This document shows positions 26,032 to 35,068 of a stretch of DNA of 48,525 nucleotides, piece by piece. The DNA lies in the NCBI GenBank assembly GCA_902802755.1, contig CADCNH010000017.1, forward strand, positions 1 through 48,525, written 5' to 3'. The notes under the pieces are model-generated. The model saw only the letters and a program-made list of their open reading frames with translations, ran no database searches and had not been told where the DNA came from. Source of the DNA: an uncultured Bacteroidota bacterium (GTDB lineage Bacteria > Bacteroidota > Bacteroidia > Bacteroidales > WCHB1-69). The first letter of the stretch is position 1, and each line of letters opens with the position of its first letter. Made by a program: the position numbers and the translations under genes.

Positions 26032-27459
26032 TTAATTATCAACTTTCTTGATTTTCTCCTCCGTGTTGATGCCTTTCTGCTGGGCAATTTTCCAGTTTTT
26101 GACAGCTTCCTCCTTGTGTCCTAACGCTATGTGGCAGTCGCCTAAAACATTATAAATATTAGCTAAGAGGTTGCTTTCGTAAGAATAAACAGCGGCTTGC
26201 TGTAACAGTTCTATCGCTTTGGTGTATTCTTTTTCTTCGTAATAGGCATGGGCAATATTGTATAGCATAGCCGCATTGGTAGGGAAGAGGTCAAGCACTT
26301 CTTTCCCTTTGGCAATCATGTTTTTATTGTCTTTTTGTTGTGACAGGCAGTAGAAATAATCCTCCCACAAAGCGTATGAGGAGTGGTCGATAGCAAGGGC
26401 TTGTTCGAAATAATCACGGGCTTTGTCGTATTTCTTTTCAATCAGGCAAATACTTGCCATGGTGGCCCAACCTTCCACACGTTCTGGATGAGCCTGCGAT
26501 ATGCTCTGTGATAGCTGCATGGCTTGGCTAACACTTTCTACAGTAGGATTTTTCGCGGCTTTGGTGAAATATTTCTTCAGGAAAGGCATTTTGTTATCAA
26601 TGGGGATATGTTGATCGGCAAATGACTTTAACAGAGCATTGTAGGCGGCTTTCTCGTCCCCTTGTCCCAAATAATAGTCCGCCATGGCCATGTTGGCCAT
26701 TGTGTTGTCAGGGTCGATTTTCAGTGCGTTCTGATAATAAACCAGAGCTTTGTCGGGCATGTTGTTCGACTGGTAAATATTGCCAGCCAGCACATAATAT
26801 TGCGGTTCAGAGGGGAACTCTTTGATGAGTTTGTCGTATTCGCCTACAGCGTTTTTAATGTCGTTGAGATACAGCCAGATAGCAACTTTCGCACTGGTGA
26901 TTTCTTCGTTGTATCCTTCCAAAACTTCAAGTTTGTTATAAACTTCAATTACCTTGGTGTATTCTTCCAGATTGATATAGTCTTCGGACAGGGTGAAAAG
27001 GTAATATTCGTTTTCGGGTTTGAGTTTGCATATTTCCTCCCATAATTTGGTGGAGTTTTTGTAATCCTCCATCAAATCATAGATTTCTGCCAGCTCCACT
27101 TTATACCATACATTGGTTTTGTCCAGTTTCAGTGCTTCTTTCAGGTAATATTCGGCGCCACTATAGTTCTTTCCTTCTTTGCGAATGCGGGCTAACATGT
27201 AATAGACGGCATCGTTTTTTTCGTTCTTGGCCAGAACTTGACGGAAGGTGTTCTCAGCCGTTTCGTAATTGCCGGCATAAAACTCGCGCAACGCGTCGGC
27301 GAACAGGGCTGATTGCTTGCGGGTTTCGTCAGAAATAACCGTCGTTTTGTTTTTCTCTTTGCTTTTTTTCTGCTTTTTCTGTGCCGAAACAGACGGGAAA
27401 AACATCAGCAAAGAAAGCATCAATAATAGTATTGGAAGAATTTTTTTGCTTGTCATCAT
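26032..27459 (-). CDS. Secreted tetratricopeptide-repeat protein
   Basis: A 475-residue protein. An N-terminal signal (ILPILLLMLSLLMFFPSVSA, then Q) exports it. A lysine-rich stretch (KKQKKSKEKNK) follows, then ~9-11 TPR units of 34 residues, for example YYMLARIRKEGKNYSGAEYY, YVLAGNIYQSNNMPDKALVY and AMLYNIAHAYYEEKEYTKAI. TPR arrays are protein-binding scaffolds, and such periplasmic proteins often help outer-membrane assembly. There is no catalytic domain. It stands alone between two repeat-filled spacers, so its partner is not suggested by context. Confidence 0.85.
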   Translation of the reverse strand: MMTSKKILPILLLMLSLLMFFPSVSAQKKQKKSKEKNKTTVISDETRKQSALFADALREFYAGNYETAENTFRQVLAKNEKNDAVYYMLARIRKEGKNYSGAEYYLKEALKLDKTNVWYKVELAEIYDLMEDYKNSTKLWEEICKLKPENEYYLFTLSEDYINLEEYTKVIEVYNKLEVLEGYNEEITSAKVAIWLYLNDIKNAVGEYDKLIKEFPSEPQYYVLAGNIYQSNNMPDKALVYYQNALKIDPDNTMANMAMADYYLGQGDEKAAYNALLKSFADQHIPIDNKMPFLKKYFTKAAKNPTVESVSQAMQLSQSISQAHPERVEGWATMASICLIEKKYDKARDYFEQALAIDHSSYALWEDYFYCLSQQKDNKNMIAKGKEVLDLFPTNAAMLYNIAHAYYEEKEYTKAIELLQQAAVYSYESNLLANIYNVLGDCHIALGHKEEAVKNWKIAQQKGINTEEKIKKVDN

Positions 27460-27574
27460 ATCAATTGATAATTAACAATTAATAATGGCTCACGGTTTTA
27501 CCGCAATTTTTACCATCTCGTTTTTATTTTTGTTTCCCTATGTGTGGTCTGCGGTTCCACCGCAAATGAATCAT

Positions 27575-27652
27575 GAATTTTGAATTTTGAATTCGAATTC
27601 AAAATTTCTAACCCCTAAAACCTAACCCCTAAAACCTGATCACTGCCCCCTG
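27575..27652. repeat. Repeat-rich spacer before dut stop
   Basis: gaattttgaattttgaattc, its complement attcaaaattt, and two copies of 'aacccctaaaacct' stand in tandem. The gaattc core allows a hairpin. Confidence 0.45.
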
Positions 27653-28087
27653 TTATTTCACTCCGCTACTGCCAAATCCTCCGGTACCGCGTTCGGTTTC
27701 GGATAAGGTCTCTACTTCTACCCATTGTACGGTCTCGTGCTTGGCGATGACCATCTGGGCGATGCGTTCGCCATGCTGTATCTCGAAAGCTTCGGTGGAT
27801 AAGTTGACAAGGATGACCTTGATTTCTCCACGGTAGTCGGCGTCAATGGTGCCTGGAGTATTCAGCACGGTGATGCCGTGTTTGGCGGCCAGACCGCTAC
27901 GAGGTCTTACCTGGGCTTCATAGCCGACGGGTAACTCAATGAACAGTCCTGTCGGAATCATGGTGCGTTCCATGGGCTTCAGTATAATAGGAGCCTCCAA
28001 ATTGGCTCGCAAATCCATACCTGCGCTCTGTGTCGTGGCATATGCCGGTGTGGCGTTATTCGATTTGTTGACGATTTTGCAGATCAT
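27653..28087 (-). CDS. dut: dUTP diphosphatase
   Basis: A 144-residue trimeric dUTPase that hydrolyses dUTP to dUMP, keeping uracil out of DNA and feeding dTMP synthesis. All five motifs are present in order: [34 protein letters not shown] with the catalytic Asp, GERIAQMVI, and the C-terminal [11 protein letters not shown] arm that closes the active site. Length and motifs are entirely standard. It lies on the same strand as, and ~117 bases downstream of, the RNA methyltransferase gene, with repeats between. Confidence 0.95.
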   Translation of the reverse strand: MICKIVNKSNNATPAYATTQSAGMDLRANLEAPIILKPMERTMIPTGLFIELPVGYEAQVRPRSGLAAKHGITVLNTPGTIDADYRGEIKVILVNLSTEAFEIQHGERIAQMVIAKHETVQWVEVETLSETERGTGGFGSSGVK

Positions 28088-28204
28088 ATTTTTTAATGTG
28101 CTAATTAGTTAATGTGCTAATGTGCTAATTAAATTAAGAACTAAGAATTAAGAGTTAAAATTGTTTAATTGTTTAATTGTTTAATTGTTCTTAGTTCTTA
28201 ATTC
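28088..28204. repeat. Tandem ttaattgttt / ttagttctta repeats
   Basis: gtgctaatta-type units, then three ttgtttaat units, then ttcttagttc-type units, with the complement aagaactaagaattaaga on the left; the arrays may pair. The right end runs into the 3' codons of the RNA methyltransferase gene. Confidence 0.5.
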
Positions 28205-29404
28205 TTAGTTCTTAGTTCTTAATTCACTTCTGTCCCCTGTAACCTGTCTCCTGTCCCCTGATTTCTTCCCTTCATACAAATCAAACCTTAGCATTCTGCA
28301 TTCCAACGGGCCGTTATACAGGGTGAAGCGGCGTGAGGGACGTAGGCCGATGTTTTTGAGAGCCTCCATGTCCGAGCTGATGATAAAGGCTGTGCAACCG
28401 GCAAAATTCTGCTTCCAGGTATCGCCGATTTTCTTGTACAATTCTTTGATGTTCTCCACTTCCAGACGCTCTCCGTAAGGGGGATTTATCATCACCAAGG
28501 CGGGTTTCCGTTCGGGACGGGTGTATGCCATGTCAGACTTTTCAAGGAAGATGAAGTCCTGCAATTCGGCTTCTTCCACATTGGCTCTGGCCATGCCAAG
28601 GTATCTTCCGGAAATGTCGTAACCGTAAAAGTTGATGTTGACATCTTCTTTTATCTCTGCACTGTCGGTGATTTTGTTCCACAGCCGACGGTCGAAGTTC
28701 TTCCACTTATGAAAGCCCCAGTGGTGTCTGTAGTAGCCGGCAGGAATATTCAGAGCCTGCATGGCAGCTTCTATCAGCAGGGTGCCGCCACCGCACATGT
28801 TGTCAATGAAATCGCATTCGCCATGCCAGCCGCTTAGCTTGATCATGGCCGCTGCCAGTACTTCGTTGATTTGTGCGGGATGTCCAGCGGCCTTGTAGCC
28901 ACGCTTGTGCAATGATTCGCCTGAACTGTCCAAATACAAAGTGCATGTATTGCGATAGATATGCAGATGAAACTGTACATCGGGTTCTTCTTTGTCAACG
29001 GAAGGACGCTCATCATAGAGACTGCGGAAGCGATCGCAAATGGCATCCTTGGCCAATACCGAAGGAAATAGGGGGGTCTTAAAGTCACTTTCAGTAAGTG
29101 AGGCACTGACCGCCATGGTGCCATCCTTGGACAGATATTTTTCCGCTGGGAATTTGTAAATGGTATCGTAAAACTGGTTGTTGTCTCGGAAAGTGAAGCT
29201 GTCCATTTCCCAGAGAATACGCAATGCGGTGCGGCAAAAATAATTGGCTTTGTATAGCATGACCATGTCGCCTTCAAAGCTGACAGATCGGCTGTGCCGT
29301 TGGCAATTGCGGGCACCAAGCTCTTCCAATTCCTGCAACAATACCTCCTCCAAACCTGCGAAGGTTTTGGCTATAAAATGTTCTTTATGTTGTTTTTCAA
29401 TCAT
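28205..29404 (-). CDS. THUMP-domain RNA methyltransferase (RlmL N-terminal/YpsC type)
   Basis: A 399-residue class I SAM-dependent methyltransferase. A THUMP RNA-binding domain covers residues ~10-160. The Rossmann domain has FIDNMCGGGTLLIEAAM (motif I, ~200-216) and the catalytic VMINPPYGERL (motif IV, ~305-315). This matches short relatives of E. coli RlmL, which makes m2G2445 in 23S rRNA. The natural end is around LRFDLYEGKK. The last ~18 residues (SGDRRQVTGDRSELRTKN) are encoded by the intergenic repeat sequence, so the original stop appears lost. A single gene on its strand. Confidence 0.88.
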   Translation of the reverse strand: MIEKQHKEHFIAKTFAGLEEVLLQELEELGARNCQRHSRSVSFEGDMVMLYKANYFCRTALRILWEMDSFTFRDNNQFYDTIYKFPAEKYLSKDGTMAVSASLTESDFKTPLFPSVLAKDAICDRFRSLYDERPSVDKEEPDVQFHLHIYRNTCTLYLDSSGESLHKRGYKAAGHPAQINEVLAAAMIKLSGWHGECDFIDNMCGGGTLLIEAAMQALNIPAGYYRHHWGFHKWKNFDRRLWNKITDSAEIKEDVNINFYGYDISGRYLGMARANVEEAELQDFIFLEKSDMAYTRPERKPALVMINPPYGERLEVENIKELYKKIGDTWKQNFAGCTAFIISSDMEALKNIGLRPSRRFTLYNGPLECRMLRFDLYEGKKSGDRRQVTGDRSELRTKN

Positions 29405-29585
29405 TTATTATTCTCAATAATCAAACTGCAAAGATACAAAATAATTAGCAAATTAGTAAATTAGTTAATGTGACAATTGTTTTCGTTAAGACGTTAATAC
29501 ATGTACTGCGTGCATTTGTGGAGACGAAATATCTCCACGTCTCCACGTCTTCATGAAAAAAACGTATTAATTCCAGAAAAAATTG

Positions 29586-29594
29586 TAATTTTGC
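29586..29594 (+). promoter_or_regulatory. Promoter -7 box of glycosyltransferase gene
   Basis: TAATTTTGC. Transcription would start near 29600, only ~10 bases before the CTG proposed as start codon, leaving almost no leader. Confidence 0.5.
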
Positions 29595-29610
29595 AAAAAA
29601 ATATAAAGAT

Positions 29611-30726
29611 CTGAAAATAGCGGTTAATACACGGTTGCTGTTGCCCAACAAACTGGAGGGTATAGGGTGGGTGATGTACGAGACATTGCGCCGTATGGTA
29701 TTGTCGCATCCTGAGGTCGAGTTTTATTTCTTTTTCGACAGAAAAGCGGATCCTAAATATATTTTTGCTTCCAATGTGAAGCCTGTCGTATTGTTCCCGC
29801 AAGCACGGCATCCATTCCTTTACATCTGGTATTTTGAACTCTCGGTGGCCCGTGCACTGAAGCGGATAAAACCCGATTTGTTCTATTCCCCTGATGGCTA
29901 TCTGTGCCTGCATACGGATGTGCCTTCCGTGGCACATTTCCACGATTTGAGTTTTGAGCATTTCCCTCAGGACATGCCGGCAATTGATTTGTGGCATTAC
30001 AAGAAATATTTCCCGCAGTATGCCAGTAAAGCTCAGAAAATCATTACAGTATCGGAATTTTCCAAAAAAGATATCTGCGACTGCTACCATATCCATCCCG
30101 ATAAGATTGATGTGGTATATAACGGTGCCAATGAGATTTTTGTTCCGATTGAGGACTCCCAAAAAACAGAAGTTCGTCGGCACTATGCCCATGGGAAACT
30201 GTATTTCATGTTCGTCGGATCGCTGCATCCGCGCAAGAATCTGGCACGACTGTTTCCTGCATACGATTTGTTCCGCCAACGTTGCTCTGAGGATATCAAA
30301 TTGCTTATTGTCGGTGAAAAACGTTGGTGGACTGATGAAATCAAACAGGCATACGAGAGTATGACTTTCAAGGATGATGTTATTTTTCTGGGACATTTGA
30401 ATGCCGAGGAATTGCATAAATTGACTGCTGCCGCATACGCATCCATATATGTTTCATATTTTGAAGGCTTCGGCATACCGATTGTAGAGGCTTTCAGGTG
30501 TAAGGTGCCAGTTATCACCTCCAATGTTACTTCTATGCCCGAGGTGGCTGGTGATGCCGCTCTTCTGGTTGACCCTTTCGATGTGACTTCCATCGCCGAT
30601 GCCATGGTCAAAATTCAAGATGAAAACCTTCGCCAGCAACTGACAAAAAATGCTTGGATACGTAAGGAAAATTTCTCGTGGGACATGACTGCAAAACAGG
30701 TTTGGGAGTCGTTTTTTAAAATATAA
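29611..30726 (+). CDS. Glycosyltransferase family 4 (GT-B fold), probable CTG start
   Basis: The product resembles GT4 enzymes that add a sugar to lipid-linked or surface polysaccharide. The C-terminal nucleotide-sugar site is clear: MFVGSLHPRKNL (~200-211), DDVIFLGHLNAEEL, and the E-x7-E motif FEGFGIPIVEAF. No ATG lies at the front. The frame from the CTG at 29611 reads LKIAVNTRLLLPNKLEGIGW, which matches how these proteins normally begin (MKIAVNTR...), so I place the start there (371 residues). A TTG at 29635 would cut off the first strand of the fold. It stands alone, away from any polysaccharide cluster; the acceptor is unknown. Confidence 0.82.
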   Translation: MKIAVNTRLLLPNKLEGIGWVMYETLRRMVLSHPEVEFYFFFDRKADPKYIFASNVKPVVLFPQARHPFLYIWYFELSVARALKRIKPDLFYSPDGYLCLHTDVPSVAHFHDLSFEHFPQDMPAIDLWHYKKYFPQYASKAQKIITVSEFSKKDICDCYHIHPDKIDVVYNGANEIFVPIEDSQKTEVRRHYAHGKLYFMFVGSLHPRKNLARLFPAYDLFRQRCSEDIKLLIVGEKRWWTDEIKQAYESMTFKDDVIFLGHLNAEELHKLTAAAYASIYVSYFEGFGIPIVEAFRCKVPVITSNVTSMPEVAGDAALLVDPFDVTSIADAMVKIQDENLRQQLTKNAWIRKENFSWDMTAKQVWESFFKI

Positions 30727-30803
30727 ATCATTGGTAATCAATATGTTGATTAAAATAGTTCATTTTTTTGAAAAAAAATGTAACTATGTTTAATTATTTT
30801 ATT

Positions 30804-30812
30804 TATATTTGC
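30804..30812 (+). promoter_or_regulatory. Promoter -7 box of response regulator operon
   Basis: TATATTTGC. Transcription would start near 30820, leaving an ~80-base AT-rich leader before the ATG at 30902. Confidence 0.55.
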
Positions 30813-30901
30813 AAAACAGCAATTTTTATAATAAAGAATTGATTGTCAGTTGATTATAATGAAGTAAATATAAATGTATTAAATTTAATGTATAAAAAGC
30901 A

Positions 30902-31672
30902 ATGAAGAAAGGTAAAATTATGTTAGTCGAAGATAGCCAGAATCTTCGCTATGTTTTAAGAGATTACTTTGAGATGCTTGGTTATGAAGTGGCAGAGTAC
31001 AGTGATGGTACTTCCGCTTGTAAAGCATTTAACAGAGGTCTGTTTGACATTTGTATTCTGGACATCCTTATGCCGGATAAAGATGGTTTCATCGTCCTGC
31101 AGGAAATCAGAAAACTGGATTCAGACATTCCGGTTATTTTCCTTACAGCCAAGACAAGTAAGGAAGATCGTATCAAAGGTTTCAAATTGGGTTGTGACGA
31201 TTATTTGACCAAGCCTTTCAGTACTGAAGAGCTGGCTCTCCGTATTGAAGCTATCTTGCGTCGTACCCGTCGTTTCAAAGACGAGACTAATCCTTTGTAT
31301 GAAGAGAAAATTTACAAATTTGGTGATTTTGAATTCAACTACAGCGCTATGCAGTTGATTCATCCAAAGAAAACTCGTACGCTGACCCGCAAAGAGGCTG
31401 AATTGCTGAAGCTGTTGTGCGAGCATCAGAACAAGCTGCTGCCTCGTGAGGTGATCTTAAAAGAAGTATGGGGCGACGAGGATTACTCTGTAGGTCGTAG
31501 TATGGACGTGTTCTTGACGAAATTACGTTCATATATTAATATTGAGCCAGTTAAGAAAGAACATCTGAATCCTAATGGTGGCCGTCATGACAAATATCTG
31601 CCCGGTTTTGAACCTAAGGTGGAAATTTGCAATGTTCACGGTACCGGATTTATTTTGAAGGTAAGAGAGTAA
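30902..31672 (+). CDS. OmpR/RprY-type response regulator without partner kinase
   Basis: A 256-residue regulator. The receiver domain (1-120) has the acidic pair E10/D11, phosphorylation site D54 (CILDILMPDKDGF), T82 and K104 (YLTKPF). The C-terminal winged-helix DNA-binding domain covers 130-256 (TLTRKEAELLKLL, GRSMDVFLTKLRSYI). It is close to Bacteroides RprY, but ~20 extra residues (about 222-242, EHLNPNGGRHDKYLPGFEPK) lie between the recognition helix and the wing. No histidine kinase gene is adjacent. A TonB receptor gene starts one base after its stop, so it may control or be co-made with that transport pair. DNA targets cannot be read here. Confidence 0.9.
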   Translation: MKKGKIMLVEDSQNLRYVLRDYFEMLGYEVAEYSDGTSACKAFNRGLFDICILDILMPDKDGFIVLQEIRKLDSDIPVIFLTAKTSKEDRIKGFKLGCDDYLTKPFSTEELALRIEAILRRTRRFKDETNPLYEEKIYKFGDFEFNYSAMQLIHPKKTRTLTRKEAELLKLLCEHQNKLLPREVILKEVWGDEDYSVGRSMDVFLTKLRSYINIEPVKKEHLNPNGGRHDKYLPGFEPKVEICNVHGTGFILKVRE

Positions 31673-31673
31673 G

Positions 31674-34061
31674 TTGAAAAAGTCCTTTCTGCTGACATTT
31701 TTCTGCATATTGTCGCAGTTCGTTTTTGCTCAGAAGATAACCCTTTCAGGAGTTATAACAGATGCGAACAGTGGTGAGCAGATGATGGGGGTGTATGTTG
31801 TTTTGACAGACACGAACTCAAGTCTTAACCCGCAAGGTTGCGTAAGCAACCGTGCGGGTTTTTATTCTGTTTCTGTTTACCCTGGTACCTATATGCTGAA
31901 GGTTTCTTTTATGGGCTATAAGACTGTGGAACAGCAACTTGAGTTGAAACGCAATACCAGTATGAACTTTGCTCTTGAGCCAGAAGCCATCATGACCGAT
32001 GAAGTGGTGGTCACGGGACAAAGCGAAGATCATAATGTGACGAGCGTGGATGTTGGCAAAATGGATCTTAAGGTGGAAACCATCAAAAAAATGCCTGCTT
32101 TCCTGGGTGAGGCGGATGTGATTAAAACCGTGCAGCTGATGCCAGGTTTCTCCTCCGGCAGCGAGGGTAATAGCGGCTTGTATGTGCGTGGTGGCGGTGC
32201 CGACCAGAATCTGGTGCTTCTTGATGAGGCAACCATCTATAATGCCAGCCATCTGTTTGGCTTTTTCTCAGTCTTTAACACTGACGCTGTGCGGAATGTG
32301 GAGGTCTATAAGTCGGGAATGCCAGCCTATTATGGGGGGCGCCTGTCTTCTATTATTGATGTGACACAGAAAGAGGGTAACCTGAAAAAATATGAGTTTG
32401 ATGGTAGTGTGGGCTTGCTTTTCTCTAAATTTACGCTGCAAGGTCCTGTCAAAAAAGACAATTGCTCGTTTATCCTTTCCGGTCGCCGTACGTATGTGGA
32501 TCTGCTCATTCAGCCTTTCTTGTCAAAAAAACATCAGCTGAAAGGGGTGAAATTCTATTTTTATGACCTGAATGCCAAGTTCAATATCATTATCAATGAC
32601 AAACATCGCCTGTATTTTGGTGCATACTATGGCCGTGACCGCTATGGCTATAAATCGCAGTCTGGGGCTACACAAATTAATTTTATCTGGGCAAACGCCA
32701 TGGCAAGTGCCCGCTGGAACTATATCATCTCCCCGCGTCTGTTTCTGAACACAAGCTTTACCTTCAGTCATTACGATTTCTCCACTATGATGGCGATGGA
32801 TGTCTATCAGTTTAAATTGATGTCCACCGTAGAGGAATGCGCATTGAAAAGCGAGTTGACATATCTTCCTAATCCAAAGCATAATATGCGTTTTGGCGTG
32901 CATTATATCTTCCATTTGATGCGTCCCAATGAGTACGATGTGAGGGCAGGGGAGCAAAACAACCTGTCGTTGCCGGAAAGTGCACCTTATTATGCCCATG
33001 AACTGGGTATTTATGCTTCCGATGAGTGGAATATTGCCAAGTGGCTGAAAGTGAATGTCGGTCTGCGGTATTCCCATTTCGAGCACATTGGTGCTTTTAC
33101 AAGATATATCGTGGATGATCGTGACATGATTGTGGATTCCGTGGTGTATAAGCCAGGAGAAATTATTAAGCAGTACAATAGGGTCGAACCTCGTTTGAAT
33201 ATGCGTTTTCAATTGGCGAAATACACATCTATCAAGGCTTCGGCTACGCTGAATTATCAGTATTTGCACCAGATCCCGATGTCCACCATCTCCTTGCCAG
33301 TGGATGTGTGGATGCCTTCTACCGAATTGCTGAAACCTCAGACCTGTGTGCAGGTGTCTTTGGGTGTTTATCAGAATTTCTACAAAAATATGTTCGAGGC
33401 ATATATCGATGGCTATTATAAGAAAATGTATAATCTGGCGGAATACAAAGACGGTTTGTCTTTTAACTCGCTGATGATGAACCCCGATCAAATGTACACA
33501 TACGGCGATGGCTATTCCACTGGCGTGGAGTTCTTTTTCCGTAAAAGCAAAGGCCGTTTCACCGGTTTCATCGGTTATACTTTGTCATATACCAAGCGTC
33601 GGTTCGCCGAATTGAACGAGGGTGAGCCGTTCTATGCCAAATATGACCGTCGTCATGACGTGAGCATCAATTTGTCGTACGAGATTCTTCGCAACAAGCT
33701 GACGGTCTCGGCAATATGGGTTTATGCTACCGGCAATGCCATGACCGTGCCCTTGGGATTCTATCTGTTCAATGGCAGTATGGTGCAGGAATACAGCAAG
33801 CGTAACGAATACCGTATGGCTCCTTATCATCGCTTGGATATCTCATTGGATTGGCAGATTGCCAAGCGGAAGCATTTTGAAACAAGTCTGAATTTTTCTA
33901 TCTATAATCTTTATAATAGAAAAAATCCATTCTTTATTTTCTATGAGACAAATACAAATGTGGATGTGTCGCAAGGAACTTTTGAGGTGGATACCAAGGC
34001 TTATCAGATGAGTTTGGTGCCTATCATGCCGTCCATAACCTGGAATTTTAAAATCAAGTAG
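31674..34061 (+). CDS. TonB-dependent receptor with carboxypeptidase-regulatory-like N-domain
   Basis: A 795-residue outer-membrane transporter with a TTG start one base after the regulator's TAA. The signal peptide (MKKSFLLTFFCILSQFVFA) precedes a CarboxypepD_reg-like domain (~22-105). The plug follows (VVVTGQ, then GLYVRGGGADQNLVLLDEATIYNASH near 165-190), then a ~600-residue beta-barrel ending in aromatic ITWNFKIK. It takes up a bulky ligand using TonB energy. The DUF4249 lipoprotein gene begins at its TAG (TAGATG), a frequent pairing in Bacteroidota in which the lipoprotein is thought to assist the receptor. The ligand is unknown. A strong terminator-like hairpin lies inside the frame at 31827-31863. 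Confidence 0.88.
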   Translation: MKKSFLLTFFCILSQFVFAQKITLSGVITDANSGEQMMGVYVVLTDTNSSLNPQGCVSNRAGFYSVSVYPGTYMLKVSFMGYKTVEQQLELKRNTSMNFALEPEAIMTDEVVVTGQSEDHNVTSVDVGKMDLKVETIKKMPAFLGEADVIKTVQLMPGFSSGSEGNSGLYVRGGGADQNLVLLDEATIYNASHLFGFFSVFNTDAVRNVEVYKSGMPAYYGGRLSSIIDVTQKEGNLKKYEFDGSVGLLFSKFTLQGPVKKDNCSFILSGRRTYVDLLIQPFLSKKHQLKGVKFYFYDLNAKFNIIINDKHRLYFGAYYGRDRYGYKSQSGATQINFIWANAMASARWNYIISPRLFLNTSFTFSHYDFSTMMAMDVYQFKLMSTVEECALKSELTYLPNPKHNMRFGVHYIFHLMRPNEYDVRAGEQNNLSLPESAPYYAHELGIYASDEWNIAKWLKVNVGLRYSHFEHIGAFTRYIVDDRDMIVDSVVYKPGEIIKQYNRVEPRLNMRFQLAKYTSIKASATLNYQYLHQIPMSTISLPVDVWMPSTELLKPQTCVQVSLGVYQNFYKNMFEAYIDGYYKKMYNLAEYKDGLSFNSLMMNPDQMYTYGDGYSTGVEFFFRKSKGRFTGFIGYTLSYTKRRFAELNEGEPFYAKYDRRHDVSINLSYEILRNKLTVSAIWVYATGNAMTVPLGFYLFNGSMVQEYSKRNEYRMAPYHRLDISLDWQIAKRKHFETSLNFSIYNLYNRKNPFFIFYETNTNVDVSQGTFEVDTKAYQMSLVPIMPSITWNFKIK
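31827..31863 (+). terminator. GNRA-capped terminator-like hairpin inside the TonB receptor gene
   Basis: aacccgca (31827-31834) pairs with tgcgggtt (31853-31860), and ggttgc (31836-31841) with gcaacc (31846-31851). The loop is gtaa (GUAA, a GNRA tetraloop), with one mismatch between the two stems. T follows to 31863. It lies ~155 bases into the coding sequence. It may reduce receptor expression relative to the regulator or be neutral. Confidence 0.5.
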
Positions 34062-34976
34062 ATGAGAAAGATACTTTGGATATTATCGGTTTATGCGTTG
34101 CTGCTCCTTGGCTTTTCAGCTTGTCAGTCTGAAATCGAAGTCGATTTGCCTGATTATCAGTCCAAACTGGTGGTGGAAGGATATATCGAGAACGGAAAGC
34201 CTGCTATGGTGGTGCTAAGTCGCAGTATTCCTTTCTTCCAGCATATCGACCTGAATTATGTTGTCAATAATGTGTTAGTGATGGATGCAGTGGTCACACT
34301 GACTACTTCCGACGGGGAAAGTGAACGCTTGTCGTTTGTGCCGTCAAGCGAGTCGCCTTATATGTTTGCTTACATGGGCAATATCAGAGGTAAGGAGAAT
34401 ACCAGCTATGACCTGAAAATAGAGTGGAAAGGGCAAACCTATACCTCTACGACGAGTATCTTGCATACCTTTGATCTGGACTCCATCGGTTTTGACCAGA
34501 GTATGGAATTGCTGAATGATACCATGAAAACCATACGTCTTTTGTTGACGGATGACCCTATGGAAGCAAATTATTACCAGCTCTATGTGAAAGTACATGG
34601 TAAAAACTTGCATGACCGTTTGTGGATTACCTCGTTGCCAGTGGCCTTTGATGATGCCACTTTCAGCGGTTTGCAGTTCAATGTGGAAGTGATGCGGGCT
34701 AATCCCTCGTCTTTTTTGATGCCGGAAATGACAGATGAGGAAAAAAAGGAATACTTCCGTATGACTTATCGTCCGGGAGATACCGTATATGTGAAGTATG
34801 GTTTGATAGATTATGCCAGCTATCAGTTCTGGTGTACAGGGGGCAATAACGCCGCATTAGGACAAAATCCGTTCACCAATCCCACACCCACCATTTCTAA
34901 CATCAGAGGCGAAAATGTAACAGGTGTATGGTGCGGCTATGCCTGCAAAACCGAAACACTGATCTACGAGGAATAA
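34062..34976 (+). CDS. DUF4249 lipoprotein
   Basis: A 304-residue protein with a lipoprotein signal (ILSVYALLLLGFSAC, lipobox FSAC). It then shows the typical DUF4249 opening, VDLPDYQSKLVVEGYIENG, and the late FWCTGGNNAALGQNPF region. DUF4249 proteins are beta-rich surface or periplasmic lipoproteins usually encoded right after a TonB receptor, as here (the ATG follows the receptor's TAG directly). The role is probably in ligand capture for that receptor. It ends the regulator-receptor-lipoprotein unit. Confidence 0.85.
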   Translation: MRKILWILSVYALLLLGFSACQSEIEVDLPDYQSKLVVEGYIENGKPAMVVLSRSIPFFQHIDLNYVVNNVLVMDAVVTLTTSDGESERLSFVPSSESPYMFAYMGNIRGKENTSYDLKIEWKGQTYTSTTSILHTFDLDSIGFDQSMELLNDTMKTIRLLLTDDPMEANYYQLYVKVHGKNLHDRLWITSLPVAFDDATFSGLQFNVEVMRANPSSFLMPEMTDEEKKEYFRMTYRPGDTVYVKYGLIDYASYQFWCTGGNNAALGQNPFTNPTPTISNIRGENVTGVWCGYACKTETLIYEE

Positions 34977-34977
34977 T

Positions 34978-35056
34978 GCACGATGTACAATGCACAATGC
35001 ACAATCTATAACTTTTGAATTCTAAATTGTGAATTATGAATTATGAATTATGAATT
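34978..35056. repeat. Tandem tgcacaa and gaattat repeats
   Basis: acaatgcac/tgcacaatgcac units are followed by four 'tgaattat' units. They fill the space between the convergent DUF4249 and TolC-type genes. I see no clean terminator stem. Confidence 0.5.
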
Positions 35057-35068
35057 GTAAATCCCTGA

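Noticed and set aside
29635..29637. TTG start for the glycosyltransferase
   Set aside because: It removes the conserved first strand KIAVNTR; the CTG at 29611 fits better.
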